Below are positions 34,745 to 47,983 of a stretch of DNA of 64,000 nucleotides, in pieces. The translations under genes and the position numbers were made by a program. Position 1 is the stretch's first letter, and the number at the start of each line of letters is the position of its first letter. The notes below the pieces were generated by a model. The model ran no database searches, had not been told where the DNA came from, and was given only the letters and a program-made list of their open reading frames with translations. This DNA comes from Juglans regia (lineage: Eukaryota; Streptophyta; Magnoliopsida; Fagales; Juglandaceae), in contig NC_049908.1 in NCBI RefSeq assembly GCF_001411555.2, positions 26,264,724 to 26,328,723 on the forward strand. The letters are read 5' to 3'.

Positions 34745-35541
34745 GCGAAGTACACGCTTTTATGGAAAAAAAAATTCCACAGACGGCGCCACTGTTGATG
34801 TCTTGTTTTATAGCCCAAGCAGTTCCACTACAGCCAAACTCACTGGACTTGCAGATGAGAAGGAGAAAAGGTTCCGGTGACATCCGGGGTCACTCTGATG
34901 CCAAAGTCAGTAGTGAATACTAGGGTGATGAAGAGAACTAAGTTAACTGAAAGAGTTGTAAAGGTTCAGAGAGCCTTCCCATGGGGGGAATGGCTGTTAC
35001 TTATACCTGGTTTGTACTTGACTGCCAAGGGAGATCGTTGCGTGTCAAGTCGTGCTACCATCCCTACCATGACAGTGTGTTAAGCCACGGCTCACACTAT
35101 TAAGGGAGATCGTGACGTGTCAAGTCATACCTGGGTCAGACCTGATGCCCCCCTCCTGCCGTGGCATGGTGTCAGGTCATGGTCGAGCCTTCCTATGGTT
35201 CCTCTGGCAGCACGTCGTTGCGTGTTGGGTACCCTGGCGTGCAATGAATGCAAAGTGTCTCACACCTAGCATCCCCATACTGGGCACGCCTAGCCTGGTG
35301 CATCCTATGGTGATAATCTGTAATGTACCTCATGGCAGGGCTCAGTAGTTCTCCGAGCCCCAAGGCAATCACTGCCCTATGGTGGGCTCCTTGGCGTGGC
35401 TAAGCTTGGTGCCATAGTCTTTTCAAGATGGCCCTGCGACCATAGGCTCGATACGCGACACCTCAGTTTGGGCTCCCAACCTGCCCCAGGTCCCCCCGGG
35501 GTGGGGGGGGGGGGTCTTTGGAGAGAGTGGCCTCCTCTCAC

Positions 35542-37695
35542 AGAGGCTGTGGAGGAAAGAAAAAACCTTCATCTTGTCACCGATCACCACCGTCCAATTG
35601 CTACCAAGTTGTCAATTAGTTTCAAAGATGATCTTGCAGCGATGGTAATGCCTCATTTTCATGTAGGTCAGCTGCTTGGTAAGCTGAAATCCTCATTCTT
35701 TGAAATCCTAGGCATAATCCTCTTGAAGGGCAAGCCAAACTTGATGAGAGGTCTTGAAGCCGAAGACTGAACGAAGCAATCTTTCAAAAAGAATATCAAT
35801 GATCCAACCATGAAGTAATTGATCTACCTTGTGACATCGCACGTATGTTGAACTGATTTTTTTGTGATTGAGAGAAGTAGCTTCATTTCCAATGAGTTCA
35901 TATTAGGGAGAGAGGCAGAGTCGATTAGGTGGTCCACGATGTCTTTGCTCTTGATCATGGCCGTGACTTGCTTGCACTATTTTGCCAGAAAGGAGAATTT
36001 TCTTGGGTCAATATTAAGGTTACATAATTATTCAAAGAGTGAAATGGAAGCCATTGGGGGTAAGGCTCTCTTCTCTTGCTCTTTTAAAGCAAGTGCTTGC
36101 GAAAATGTTTCACACAACGTGAGTGCAAATTGAGAGCCTTCTTTTTACACATGCAATACGTCTAATATTGCGGGTTTTGTAGTTTCCATATTTACAATTG
36201 TATTTGTTGAATCCTTGATTGGCTCATGTATTGTTGCATGCCTATGTAAATTAATTTGTAGCCATTGGGTATCATGTTTCCTTGTTTTGCCTGTGGTTCT
36301 TGATTTTTGTTCTAGTGCCTTTTCTCGTTTTGTTTTATTTGTGTGTTAATTTTTTAAGTTCAAATAATTCAAGGCATGGCTATAGCTAAGCGAGCGAATT
36401 CCACCATTCACCTGTTCACCCATAAAGGTGAGCCTGTACAATTTTTCCATAGCTACCACACCTGGGCTTAGGGGTGGGGAGGGGTGGGGCATGTTGCCTA
36501 GGGGGAAGGAAGAGCTGCTACTCACTCAATGTTGTCGGTGATTGATTGAAAATCTCGATCTTATATTTTAGTAAAGGGAAGTGAATTGTAAAAAAATGAA
36601 AAAAAGAAAAATTTTACATAGACAATTAATTATGCTATGTTGTTATGTATAATTACGAGAATAATACTAGGTACAAACCCTAAATAAACAAGTCTCGTGC
36701 TGATCTTTTGTAAAAATGTGGGTCCCATTCAAAAAGTAATAGTTTTTTAGACTTTTCATGGCGGGATCTACTTTTTTACAATGGGCTTACACAGGAGTTG
36801 TCTATTGAGGATTGTATAAATAATTTCTCAATTATGAGACATTCTCCTTGATCGTGATGCCATAACGTTCGGTAAAATATCTTAATAATGTAGAGTAAAA
36901 AGAATACTTACATAAAGCTAGGGTAATATGTTTGAGTTTGAGGAAAAAAATATATTTGCAACCACAAGTGATGGTACGTGCCATGTACATTAGTTAGGGT
37001 TTGTTTCGGGTTGCAATGTGAGTCTTAAAAAGTGCTTAAATAGCCTTAAAAACTCTTTAATAGAAAATTTATATTATTAAGTTGGGCAATAAAAAAGCAC
37101 TTTTAATCTCAAATAAGTTAAAAAATACGTTTGCTCAAACGTGTTTTTCCGGATAATGAGGAATGTAATTCGAATTTTAAAAACACTGTCAATAGACGAA
37201 AATACCCATACAACTTTAAGATAATTACAACTTTCAAATTCTCAAGGAAATGATCATAATTTCTATAAATATAAATAATCGTCATTTCTACTTCAGAAAA
37301 CATGTTTTTAATTTGTTTCCAAACAAACGTAGCATATTTAAAAATACTTTAAACATATAGTTACCAAACAGTAAATAACGTTTTAATAGTAGAACTTATT
37401 ACTTGAGATATACGCTATAAGCCCTAAAACTATAAGCTATATTTTTCACCGCATTCTCAAACATGCACTAAGTATAAAATATAATTGCGTTTCGAGATTA
37501 ATTATATTATTATAATTCTGATTTTGGAACTTTCAACTTTTTATTCTCACAAAAATTCCACAACAAACGTCCCTCCCCAAGCATTTTCCTAATCAAAGAA
37601 TCGCCATCTTTTTCCCTGATCAATTCCCCTAGAACCAAACAATAAATCCTTCTCTGTGCATTGGATTAATGGTGACATTGCCATAGGGTTGAGAT
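35542..37695. other. Intergenic DNA without a recognisable gene
   Basis: Open frames at 35396-35770 and 35864-36133 lack family features. A foldback-like stretch at 36650-36830 contains aaaaatgtgggtcccat and gatctacttttttacaa; it may be a MITE. The rest is AT-rich. Confidence 0.4.
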
Positions 37696-38184
37696 TAGGG
37701 GTGTGACCGGTCCGGTTCGGTTCGATTTTGGACATATTTTATAACTAAATTGGTGAAATTTGAAAAACCGATACCGCACTGATTCTAAACCTAAACAGAT
37801 ACTATATATTATAATTGTATGACAGACTATAGTGACATATTATAGTATATTATAATATATAGTAATATAATATTAGTACGACTACTAATAATATAGACTA
37901 TAGTGATAATATATTGTTATTTATAAAGGATTTTAAAATTTAATGTTATATTAATTAATAATTTAGCCTATAATACAAAATTATTTTATATACAATTATA
38001 TATAAAAAATTTAAAGTTATATATATATGAACTGGTCCAGTCTGGTGTTAGAAAAAAGAAAATCAGAATCGAATCGATTTCAACCAGTTTTGAAAAAAAT
38101 TAAATCGGTACCAGACTGAACCAGTTTAGAAACGGACCAAACCCACTAGCTTGATTCGGTCCGGGGTTTTTTTTTTCACCCCTG
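37696..38184. mobile_element. hAT-like MITE with GGTCCG arrays (copy C)
   Basis: 489 bp from TAGGGGTGTGACCGGTCCGG to CACCCCTG. Target duplications gttgagat (37688-37695) and gttgcgat (38185-38192) match at 7 of 8. Same layout as copies A and B but more degraded motifs and a shorter AT core. Confidence 0.8.
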
Positions 38185-38264
38185 GTTGCGATTCTGTGCA
38201 CATGCTTTAAGATGCTATTGCTAAATTAATTAGGTGGTGATAACATTAATATTAAGAAAAACAC

Positions 38265-38440
38265 TACTATGTCCACTCCTTTTGACACCTCCATTTGACC
38301 GCTGGTCAAAATTTTTTATTTGAGTGATTAAGGAAGTGATTGTAAATGTATTGGTATATTTTTTTAATTTTTTAAATGTATTTAAATATGTTAAATACAT
38401 ATTAGGGTGCGGTATAGTAGCCGCACCCTAATATTAATAG
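38265..38440. mobile_element. MITE, family 2 (copy 1)
   Basis: Contains ctccatttgaccgctggtcaaaatttttt and an AT-rich stretch, ending near gccgcaccctaat. The reverse complement of 48612-48815 aligns with it throughout, so the two are inverted copies of one family. It lies about 170 bp beyond the 3' end of the rhamnogalacturonate lyase coding region. Confidence 0.6.
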
Positions 38441-38612
38441 AACTTTTTCAATGATACTTATGCTAACAAAATGTAGCAAAAAATGTTGTTTGAACTTATG
38501 GCTAAAATTATACAAAGATCACTATCTATCTATATATATATATATCATGTTAATGTAAGCTGCAAGATCTAAGATGTTATTTCAATTGATCAGACGATCA
38601 TTATCAGTGGAT

Positions 38613-38904
38613 TCAGTATTGATCTTGAGGAGGCCCTTCAAGACGAAGGTAATCATACATGACCCCTTGAAAAGGGCTTATGCTTCTTGACTGTGTGAGA
38701 TAGATTGTATTTTTACCTATTTGGAGAAGACTGTTTCCTACATCAATGCTATACAACCAATATAAGCCATGGATTCCGTGCCTTGCTATGGCATTGTCTC
38801 CACCAATGGGTCCTGTTGAAAAGTGTGGAGGGTTGGCACCGCCCAACTCGTTGAACCGAACCTTACAAATAAACCAATCATCACGAGAAACCCATCAATC
38901 AAGC

Positions 38905-38951
<47 letters not shown>

Positions 38952-39643
38952 CCCAAAATAATTAGAACGAAAATTCGAGAAAAATTCAGCTCTAAAATTT
39001 TGTGGGTCAAACCTGCAATTCAGCATCTTGAGCTGAAGCCAATGCTAATTGCAGTGTGTAATTGCCGTTGTCGTTCACATTGTCAAGTCCAAACACGATC
39101 TGCCATGTTGTTGCTTCGTATGTACGATTATTAACATTTCTGCAATAAAATATATATTAATACTAATGGAGAAGAATAATATCATTTCAAGTAAAACGAG
39201 TATTCGTAACAGATTATTTGTGATGATAATGACTATTTACGATGAAAGCATATTCATTTTAGTAGGAAATAGTTATTTTTACAAGAAATAACTGGTCACA
39301 AATAAATAATTTTCTTGTAACGAATTACGAATCTTATAAATTTTTAATTATATATCATATTTTCATTTGTCAGACGTGTCATTAAATGATTTATAAATTA
39401 ATAAAAAAATTAATACCTCGTTAAAGGATGATAAAAGAATGTATTTATCATACGACTGATCATATATATATACCTCGTGACGTGGGCGAAAAACCAATCA
39501 GTATGATAATCGCCATTGTTAATGGTGTAGATGAGATCCTGATCGGGATATAAATCTGCATACCGTTCCCATAAACCATATTGTCTGAACCTGCGATTGA
39601 GTTAACAAGTATATATAAACATCATGATCAATGTGTGTGTTTA

Positions 39644-39677
<34 letters not shown>

Positions 39678-39886
39678 TGTTTGTGTGACTAACTTTTCTA
39701 GGTGATTGTTGTACAATCGGTTCATGAGTGTCGGGTATGGATCAGGTACATAGAACTCTCCGGCGGTGCGGTCGGGGATGCCAATTTCCCACACAGTCGG
39801 ACCATGTCTTGGAGGCTCGTACACCAATACATCCAGTTTGATTTCACAGCCTGCATGCATTAATGGATGCATGCGATCACTATAGA

Positions 39887-39917
<31 letters not shown>

Positions 39918-42610
39918 AACAAGTAATTGCAGAAATTAATCCAAACATATACGCTAAATTCTCCGACCATCCATAATAAAAATTTCGGTAGAATTTGTTG
40001 AGAAATAATTATTTTCAAGGAACATTATTAATGAAGCTGTCACCTGAATACAATTCAAAAGATTTTTTTCCCAACAACATTAATAATAATTGTTGCTTGA
40101 TATTTCAAAATGTTCCAAAATGTTGTATCTTTTTAAGTTGTCGCATCATTTCCCTAGTGGGTGTTATTTGCACATTTTTCAACGGTTGTTGGCAGTTGTA
40201 GTACCTTATCTAAATCTCAAATTAGTAATATTATATATCACATTTTAATTTTATTTTAATCATATTAAATAATATAAGATACATTCATCATTATTAAATA
40301 ATAAAAAAATATATAATAAATAATCATTTAATAGTAATAGATATGTCACATCTTACAGCTTAGTGAGATGGTAGTATGATGTATAAAATTTTCATATCTA
40401 AATTATCCATAATTTCAGCCTTTTCTAAATTTGTGCTTGTAAATTAATTATTATTGTGTTTTTATTTTTAACAAAATGGAAATTAGTGCACATGAGAAGT
40501 ATCATAATCATAAAAGTAGTTGTAAATTTATAAATTAAAGTAGTTTTATGTGATTTATTAACTTTATTTTATAAAAAAAATTAATTTTACAATCTAAAAT
40601 ATTACACTAAATCACACCAGTTTATGAATTTAATTTTATAATTTATGATTAAAGTATTTCCACATTCACTAGAGTCAACTTACAAGAAAAAATACACACA
40701 ATAATCTTATTATTCAAAGAAAATAAAACCTAACAACACCAATCATGACAAAATTACAGGCTACCTAACGTACAAAAATAACAACCTTTTGACTTGGTAA
40801 TTAATTAATGTGTTAGATGGTAGAGAGTCGAATTACCTGGTGTGATGGTGATTTGGGTATCATTTTTGTAATCCCCAATGAAACCAGGGACCCATGCATA
40901 CAGATTATAATCCCCTGGTCTGACATTTTTAATTATGAAATATCCTTGCTCATCAGCTTCACTCCAAAATTGATATCCCTGCGCGCACCATAAAGATTAA
41001 AGAAAGCTACACTTCATTAATAATAGATTAATCTAATCACTCTTTATTCTACTCCAATGGAAATTTATGCAGCATTAAGTAATTGCCTTGCTTTCTCTTT
41101 GCCATGATCCCTTCTCTCCTGGAGCCGCTAAGCCCACATATGCTGATTGCCCCCACATTAATCTCTCATTCACATACCTAATATATATATTTATATATAT
41201 ATATATATATGTATATAGCAAAACAAGTAAAATAATCTTAGAAGTATTGGAATTGGGTTGACTACTAACTAAATAATAAAAAATATTTTTTCATAATTAT
41301 AGAATTTATACAAAAAAAATATATAAATAATATTATTTAAATTATAGCACGTGAATGACGTGTATTCTAAAAAGAGAACTGCTATAAATACAAAGATATT
41401 ATACAAAATAAATCTATATGTTGATCTAATTTTACAAAATCCGTTAGATTTATTTTATAATAAAAATTACTTTATAATTTGATATACCATATCAAATTAT
41501 ATTAATTTATAAATTTATTTTTATGTAATATATTTATGACTAAATTATTTTCCATCTAAAAAAATTGAAATATAAATTATGCAAAAATTGAAATATAATA
41601 TAAGTTGCATACGGTTCACGGACAAGCAATTGACCAGAAACTGTTCCACGCTGATCAGCAGAAAGGAAATCTTCTGACTGAGTGAAATCGTATGGCCAGC
41701 TTTCCACTTCAATCAACATCTAGTGAAAAAAGAAATAAAATTAAATAACGTTATAGATAATTGTAGAGTGTGTAAATGTAATGTAATTATTTAAAAAATA
41801 AATAAAATTTATTATTAAAAAATTAATTTTTTTCATATAAATCATGTATTTATTTATTTTTTTATAAAGTGATTGTGCGACGATTGCATATTCACCACTG
41901 CAAGAATTATTTCTAAAAAAAAAAAAATGTGTGAAATTAATTATATATAATACTTTGGCAAAATAAGTTGAAGGAAAACAAAAGCCTAATAACATGAGAA
42001 ATTTAATACCTGCTCTTTTGCGTTTGCCCAAAGTTCCAAGGGATTCTCCCCATTGTCAACAGAATTGAGATAAACAAATACAGGCCCAAAAACTTTTTTC
42101 CATGCCTCTCCATCTTCAAACTTCATCTCTGTTTCCTTCCCACCGTAGTGAGTACTCAAAAACATCTAAACAGGAAAACCCGGTTAAATTATTGCTACTT
42201 TTTTTTTTTTTTTTTTTATATAAAATATTGGAAACATATATATTCTAAAATTATATTTAATATTATTTATTTAAAGAGTAATATTAGAGAGAAACTATTA
42301 TAACAGTGTACATTTTACACTCACTGCCTCACTACTTCTAATTGATTATTCTTAACATTCACTTAAAGAAATATATAATCTAAATGATGTCACATCATAT
42401 ATATAAAATAAATACTCTTAAATACTTGAGTTGAGTTGAGATGATAAAATATTGTTAGAATATTATTTTTTAATATTATTATTATTTTAAAATTTAAAAA
42501 AGTTAAATTATTTATTATATTTTATGTTAAAATTTAAAAAAATTATAATAATAAATTTAGATAAATTTAGATCCAAACTCACCCTAAGAAACCATGATAT
42601 ATCGCAAAAA

Positions 42611-42650
<40 letters not shown>

Positions 42651-45246
42651 GAGGGGAGTAGGTGGACTTACCGCAAGGGTAATGGGGCCCACATGGGAGG
42701 TAAGGTCTTGCTTGATGGGTCCCGCTGTACGGAACTCATTACTGGGAGTTATCATCCAGAATCCGACAGGTGGATCAGCTGATATCCACCCATGAACCTT
42801 GTTATCTTTGTCCTCCAACGAGTATTGGTACTTGTCATCCACCTGCATGCGGAGTGCCCCACAGTTTTGTGTCACGGGTCCGTCCTCCAACAAATTTCCC
42901 AAGTCCGAAAGGACATTCCAAAAGAAATAAATCATCACAAAAGATGTAAGCCTTTTACTTAAGATGATGTATATATTTTCAAGAAGATATAATAGATATG
43001 TAAGGAAAACAAAATGATGCATGTTACAAATTTTCTAAGAGAAATATTTTGTTACTGAATAATCTCGAATTATCTATATATAAACTCTTAGACGAACATA
43101 TTTATAATGAATGAGTAATTTTATTTTATAGAATCGATTTTATGAAATGAATTAAGTTAATAATTTTTTTATGGTATCAGATCCTCTCACAGGATGAATG
43201 GGCCTATAATATTTACCATGTTACAAGGATTAGAAAAAAATACTAACCTGCATGTAAGGGAGGGTGTTGAGAAATAATCTCATATTACTTATAGATAAGG
43301 TCTTAAATATATTAATAAGGAATAAACAATTCTCTTTTATAGGACCGATTGATGAATTATGTAGATAAGGTCTTAATGTTTGTGTTTAGACGAGAGAGGA
43401 TGAACCGAAAGTATTGTACCTCTCCTCTAAGTTCAGAATCTGTTGGATCGGTCAAAAGAACAGCCTCCGGGTAGGCGAGGGCTTGACCCTTCAGGCGGTC
43501 CTCCGGCATTGGCATGATCCTCTGCTTGTCCTCCGATACAGCCATGAAGTGAAATCTGACCATTGATTTACTCTACTGCCGTCAACTTAAAATCATTTTG
43601 CTAAGTATATTTTACATAAAATCAAATGAAACATCTTTTATAAGTACTTGTCCTTTTGGAGCTTGTAAACAGCTCTAATCTGAGGAATCTCCACCGCCGG
43701 CCATCCTTCAAGACGCTCAAATATTCCGTACGAATAAAATCCAGAAATTCCACGCTGCAATATGTACCTGCAAAGTTGATCATTTTCATGTTGATATATC
43801 GCTCTGCACAAAAGATACATCTTCCTGATTCTAAAATCACCCCTTGATAACATGTACCTTTTGTCTATGATCAAGGGCACTTTCCGTCCCCGGAGCGAGA
43901 CGTCCCATGTCGTGCCAAATGAAAGCTCTACTTGGTCTTCTCTCTCAGTTATAATCCTGAATTCTGTTGCTGCTACTCTGCAAATAGTTGGGTCCATCGT
44001 CTACATTTGTTTCGACCAAATTCATGCAGGTATTAATCAGGGAAAAGAAGATTTAAATACCTCTCGAAGATCCCAGTACCACGACCCTCTGGCTCATTCC
44101 AAACTACATCCCAATACCTGAACGTGTTTGATTTTTTCGAACAAAGCTAAAATAAGCACAATATTCATGGGAAAATGATGTATAAGCTAGCTTGAATGCT
44201 TTGAAGTTTCCAGGCAAATGGCTCAAAAAACTATGACTTTAAAATGTTGGGGAATGCATGTACGTACGTACGTACCCTCTATCTTCTCTGCTATTACGTT
44301 CTTCAAGTAAATTATCGATACCATTGTACTTTATTCCCAAGACATGACCATCTGGTCTAGAGAAATTTACTTGCAGGAGGCCATTGTCCACCACCACCTG
44401 ATACGAGTTATCTAATCAGTAAATTAATATATTTATAAAATTTTAGGATTGAAATTGAGAAACAGGGTACCTTTAAGATTTTGATTTTGTAAGAACGTTG
44501 GTTTCACGTACGATAATTAAAACTAGAGAAAAGCCAAAAAAAAAAAACAAAAAAAGAAGGGTTAAAGCATTTATTACCTGTTGGGGATTGTCAGTATAGA
44601 GCTTCACGTCAGGATGAGAATCTTGACCGTCGTTCCATAGAACTCTCCTGCATCATCATACATGAATTAATTATCATGCGCCTTGAATTGAAGGGTACTC
44701 GAAATGTGAAGCAAACCTCAGGTCAAATGAATGGATGAATCCGGTTTCATTGTGAACTCAAAAGGCATATATACATCTCGGGTCACATGAAAAATAAAGC
44801 ACATAAATTTCTTTCCCAGAAAACGAGGTGGACTGATTTAGAAATGCCAAAAGTATCCTGTGAAGGTGAAAAGACATGGCACATTAATGGGGACATCTAC
44901 TGTAGAGTCACAGATTCGCAGTCCTTTGCTTCATGTAAGCATGCATGTGACTTGCTGAACATCATCATTACCAGCTTCGTCTTTTATGTCACGCACTTAT
45001 AAGATATAAATGTTTTTTGTTACATTTTACTGCACTAAATGTCGACACACTAAATGTCGACAAAAATGAGAATACAAGAAAGAAACAAAGAAAGAAAGGG
45101 AAAGAAAAAAGTATAAGAGAGAACAAAAAAGGACTCAACTAATTTTTCTAATGCACTTAATTCATGAGTATTTTGATGCTGCTGTGAGTTTTATGCAGAA
45201 GAAGAGTCGCTCTGCACTCTTAAAGTAATGCAACCTCCGCCGTCCG

Positions 45247-45284
<38 letters not shown>

Positions 45285-45474
45285 GTGTAATGTTGGTTTT
45301 TTACAAGCAGGTTAAGTAGCGAGTATAGTGGGAGAAAAAGATGAGGAAGAACCTAACTAAGGTCTTCTCAGAACGATCAGCAAGCAAGAAGAAGAACAGC
45401 AGCAGAATCACGGCTCCTAAGCTGCAGCCAACTAGAGAACCCCATTGCCGACTCCAGTTTGCCCTGATCTCCAT
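38613..45474 (-). CDS. Rhamnogalacturonate lyase, polysaccharide lyase family 4 (16 exons)
   Basis: Exons in transcript order: 45474-45305, 44647-44578, 44397-44276, 44117-44061, 43977-43858, 43767-43648, 43555-43420, 42842-42672, 42165-42010, 41719-41613, 41177-41087, 40978-40837, 39850-39694, 39590-39474, 39139-39013, 38861-38613. They total 2112 nt (703 aa plus stop), with every phase consistent. The enzyme cleaves the rhamnogalacturonan-I backbone by beta-elimination in the cell wall. Catalytic N-terminal region: VVVDNGLLQV to ELWANAKEQ. A fibronectin-III-like middle: RGTVSGQLLV to GDYNLYAWVPG. C-terminal carbohydrate-binding-like domain: PTVWEIGIPDRTAGEF onward. Residues about 13-33 form one hydrophobic segment, a signal-anchor or signal peptide. 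Exon 1 is the least certain. The intron after 41087 has a GC donor. Confidence 0.9.
38913..38948. repeat. (TA)n microsatellite in last lyase intron
   Basis: Uninterrupted TA repeat of about 18 units. Other AT-repeat runs lie in lyase introns at about 39640-39660, 39892-39916, 41190-41212 and 42618-42648. Confidence 0.85.
42424..42586. mobile_element. GAGATGAGATG MITE (copy 3), in a lyase intron
   Basis: Starts TTGAGTTGAGTTGAGATGA and ends near AGATCCAAACTC, with the family's AATATTATTATTATTTT core. It sits in the intron between lyase exons 42842-42672 and 42165-42010. An AT run (42618-42648) follows. Confidence 0.7.
45250..45280. repeat. (CT)n microsatellite in lyase intron 1
   Basis: About 15 CT units, i.e. 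(GA)n on the lyase coding strand, only some 25 bp past the exon 1 donor. Polymorphic and possibly regulatory (GAGA-type), but no direct evidence of function. Confidence 0.85.
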
Positions 45475-45640
45475 ATTGACCTGAAATATCAATTTCATGA
45501 TGATGAGAACCATGAAAACCACAAATTCTGGGTTACAAATTAAGAACTTGAACTCTTTCGGAAGGAACAACAGAAACAACCCCAATGTCAGATATGTTTT
45601 ATATTAGTCCTAGCTAGGACCATGGATTTACCTGTAATAA
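45475..45640 (-). promoter_or_regulatory. Lyase 5' leader with possible 5'-UTR intron
   Basis: On the minus strand, ttgatatttcag precedes GTCAATATGGAG, a good acceptor six bases before the chosen ATG (45474). Upstream, near 45632, TTACAG|GTAAATCC is a plausible donor. If used, the leader contains a short intron and the in-frame ATGs upstream of 45474 are intronic, which supports the chosen start. Confidence 0.35.
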
Positions 45641-46282
45641 ATGCCAAAACGCATCTCTAAATGCATCTAAATAATGTTTGGAACTTGATCGATAGCATCA
45701 AAGACTTGCAGAGTTTTATAATGCCAAGTAAATGACATATAATAAATAACTGCATCCAAGGAAGGACTGGCGCCACTTCTTTTCTATGTTGCTCTTCGAT
45801 CGTAGAATGTCGAATGTTTTAGTTTAGTTTTATATATGTTTATGGGAAATGCTAGCCAGCTTTCACGGTTTCGTTTGAGGGGCGAGTCCAATATTTTAAA
45901 TGTACTATACAGAAGGGCAATTTAGTCCTAATTAAGAAAAACTATCACATGATTAGAGTAGTTAATTATCCTGACGTATGCTACCTTTTGACAATTTTAG
46001 TAGTTAATTATAAGAGGAAACGGTACTTGTGTGCTTTGACAAATATATATTTGTTGTTTGGAAACATCTGAATTTTATATATATATATATATATACATGT
46101 GTGTGTAGGCCTATATTATATTATAGATAGAGCCAGGCTATATACAATCGTATAATAAATAAGTATCGTATAATAATTTAAAAAAAAATTGAGTACAGTA
46201 TTTATTTATTTTTTTCAAAGTGATTATACATGAATATTTGTACACTTATAACTATAACTATCATCTCTTATATATATATCTA

Positions 46283-46313
<31 letters not shown>

Positions 46314-46366
46314 GTTACACCTAGTTTGACAGATTTGAACCGGAGATTTTGCGTGTTAATTTAGTC
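45641..46366. other. Upstream intergenic DNA of the lyase
   Basis: AT-rich, with AT microsatellites at about 46077-46096 and 46288-46310 and a small foldback-like stretch at about 46125-46265 (ATCGTATAAT type arms). No gene seen. Confidence 0.4.
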
Positions 46367-46566
46367 TTGTTTGTTTTTCAAAAACATCTCATCTCACCTC
46401 ATCATTACAACTTTCTCAAATCTCCACACAAAATAAAATAAATAATTTAACTTTTTCAAATCTCAAAACAATAATAATATTAAAAAATATATTTTAACAA
46501 TACTTTATTCAATTTTTTAACTTTAATCTCAACTCATCTCATTTTATCTCTGAGAACAAACGAACC
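46367..46566. mobile_element. GAGATGAGATG MITE (copy 4)
   Basis: Begins TTTGTTTTTCAAAAACATCTC and ends CTGAGAACAAACGAAC: gttcgtttgt-like inverted ends with ATCTCATCTC arms. Confidence 0.75.
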
Positions 46567-47199
46567 TTTAACTTGTCAATCAGTTTTCTCAGTTGACAAA
46601 GTAGTATACTGTGCATTGAAAAAGCTACCCGCTAAACCCAACCGCAAGTATCACAAAAGGACGTGGCCAAATCCACCATCATGTGAAGTTCTTTCCCTTT
46701 GTATTATCTTGTGACACACACAAAGAACAAGGCCGCCGGTACCAGCTTTCAGCGAAAGGAGAATAATGTGGGTATTGTCACTGCATTGTCACGACTCACG
46801 AGGACGAGCCGACCTAATTCCTCCCGTGAACTTTTGAATGATTCAACTCTTGAATCACCCGGTACTGCTTGCTTTCTCATCATTTACATGGTGGGTTTAC
46901 TAGCAAGAATTATTCCATGAAAATGACAGAAAATAGTCGAGAGAAGTGGGACGGCGCCACCTGCATGCATTTTTGCTAACTAGCTAGGCAGGCATGCACT
47001 CTTATTGTTTTGCGGGCTCAACCTAGCAATTATAAATGTACGCTTCGCAGTGGAGTATAATTAATCTAAAGCGATTACGAAAGGAAGAACATTGGAGTAT
47101 GGGCACAACCCTGGCGTGCGTTGAGCACTAGCTTGAAACCTTTCAAATATATATATAAAATACAAATACACATACATACATATGTTCGGTTTGTGTAGC
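46567..47199. other. Intergenic DNA
   Basis: The 73-codon frame at 46699-46920 shows no domain and I do not support it. Otherwise unremarkable. Confidence 0.4.
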
Positions 47200-47715
47200 T
47201 TGGTTTATTATTGTGGTGAGTGGATTTGATTATAACCCGATTCGAGAAGGATTTGTTACAATTTTTTGGTGGGTTTTCAATAAGGCTTGGGCAGATATTG
47301 TGAAAAAATTTTGATGGCCTCTTGTGACTCGAGAATCGCCAGAGAGAAAATTTGCTTGACGTTAGCGTGACAGGTCACTCGAACAAACCTCAAAGCAGAG
47401 AGTTTGCTCGATGCTCGATATGTTACTCAAACGAACGTCAGACAGATAGTTCGCTTGACATCTCGCTCAAGGAAATGAGACGATAATTGAAGCATTAGGA
47501 TTTTCGTCTTGTAACTATATAAATATGCATGTTATGATAGTATGACTGTCTAGAATTGTATAATTCCGTCCCAAGATGTATTTTATCATTCTTCAAGATA
47601 ATAAATTTTCTACAACTCTGTAGATGTCGACACTTTGTTGAACCACGTTAGTTTCGTGTCGTGTGATTACTTATTTTCTTGCATTGCCTTTACTTTTATG
47701 TCATAGCTTTCACAA
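47200..47715 (+). mobile_element. Copia LTR fragment (same family as 28875-31782)
   Basis: Shares the tandem ttcgctcga/ctcgaacaaacctca/cgtcagacagatagttcgct phrases and the downstream tagatgtcgacactttgttgaaccacgttag block, equivalent to the end of the LTR at 29472, and ends near tcacaa. No internal region, so it is probably a solo or degraded LTR. Confidence 0.6.
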
Positions 47716-47732
47716 TAATATATATATATATG

Positions 47733-47766
<34 letters not shown>

Positions 47767-47929
47767 ATTGAGGTGTGCAAGACTCATGTACTCATTTTGA
47801 AAAAAGTGTAATCCACTATTAAAAAGTTGGTTTCTTTATGTGGGTCTCAAATTTATCTATTTTCTTTTTCAAAAATACTATACGAGAGTTGCACACCGTA
47901 AGACTGTATAAATCATGTACATGTATGTA

Positions 47930-47983
<54 letters not shown>

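Larger units (their letters stand above)
32128..35541 (-). mobile_element. Gypsy-type LARD-like element, minus strand
   Basis: Two related LTR-like blocks, 34796-35541 (5' LTR) and 32128-about 33516 (3' LTR, enlarged by a 701-bp MITE), share long matches, for example ccaaagtcagtagtgaata and tgccaaggcaatcact-type blocks. Immediately inside the 5' LTR the minus strand reads TGGCGCCGTCTGTGG (about 34778-34791), a Gypsy-type primer-binding site. The interior (about 33517-34790) has no pol. Its first minus-strand frame (34744-34538) is a methionine/glutamate-rich coiled-coil like the start of some gag proteins. No target duplication found. Confidence 0.65.

Noticed and set aside
38605..38612. Possible tRNA or other structured RNA near AT-rich lyase end
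   Set aside because: No cloverleaf or conserved tRNA boxes could be recognised here or elsewhere in the window.
46699..46920. 73-aa frame
   Set aside because: No homology or context; chance-length frame.
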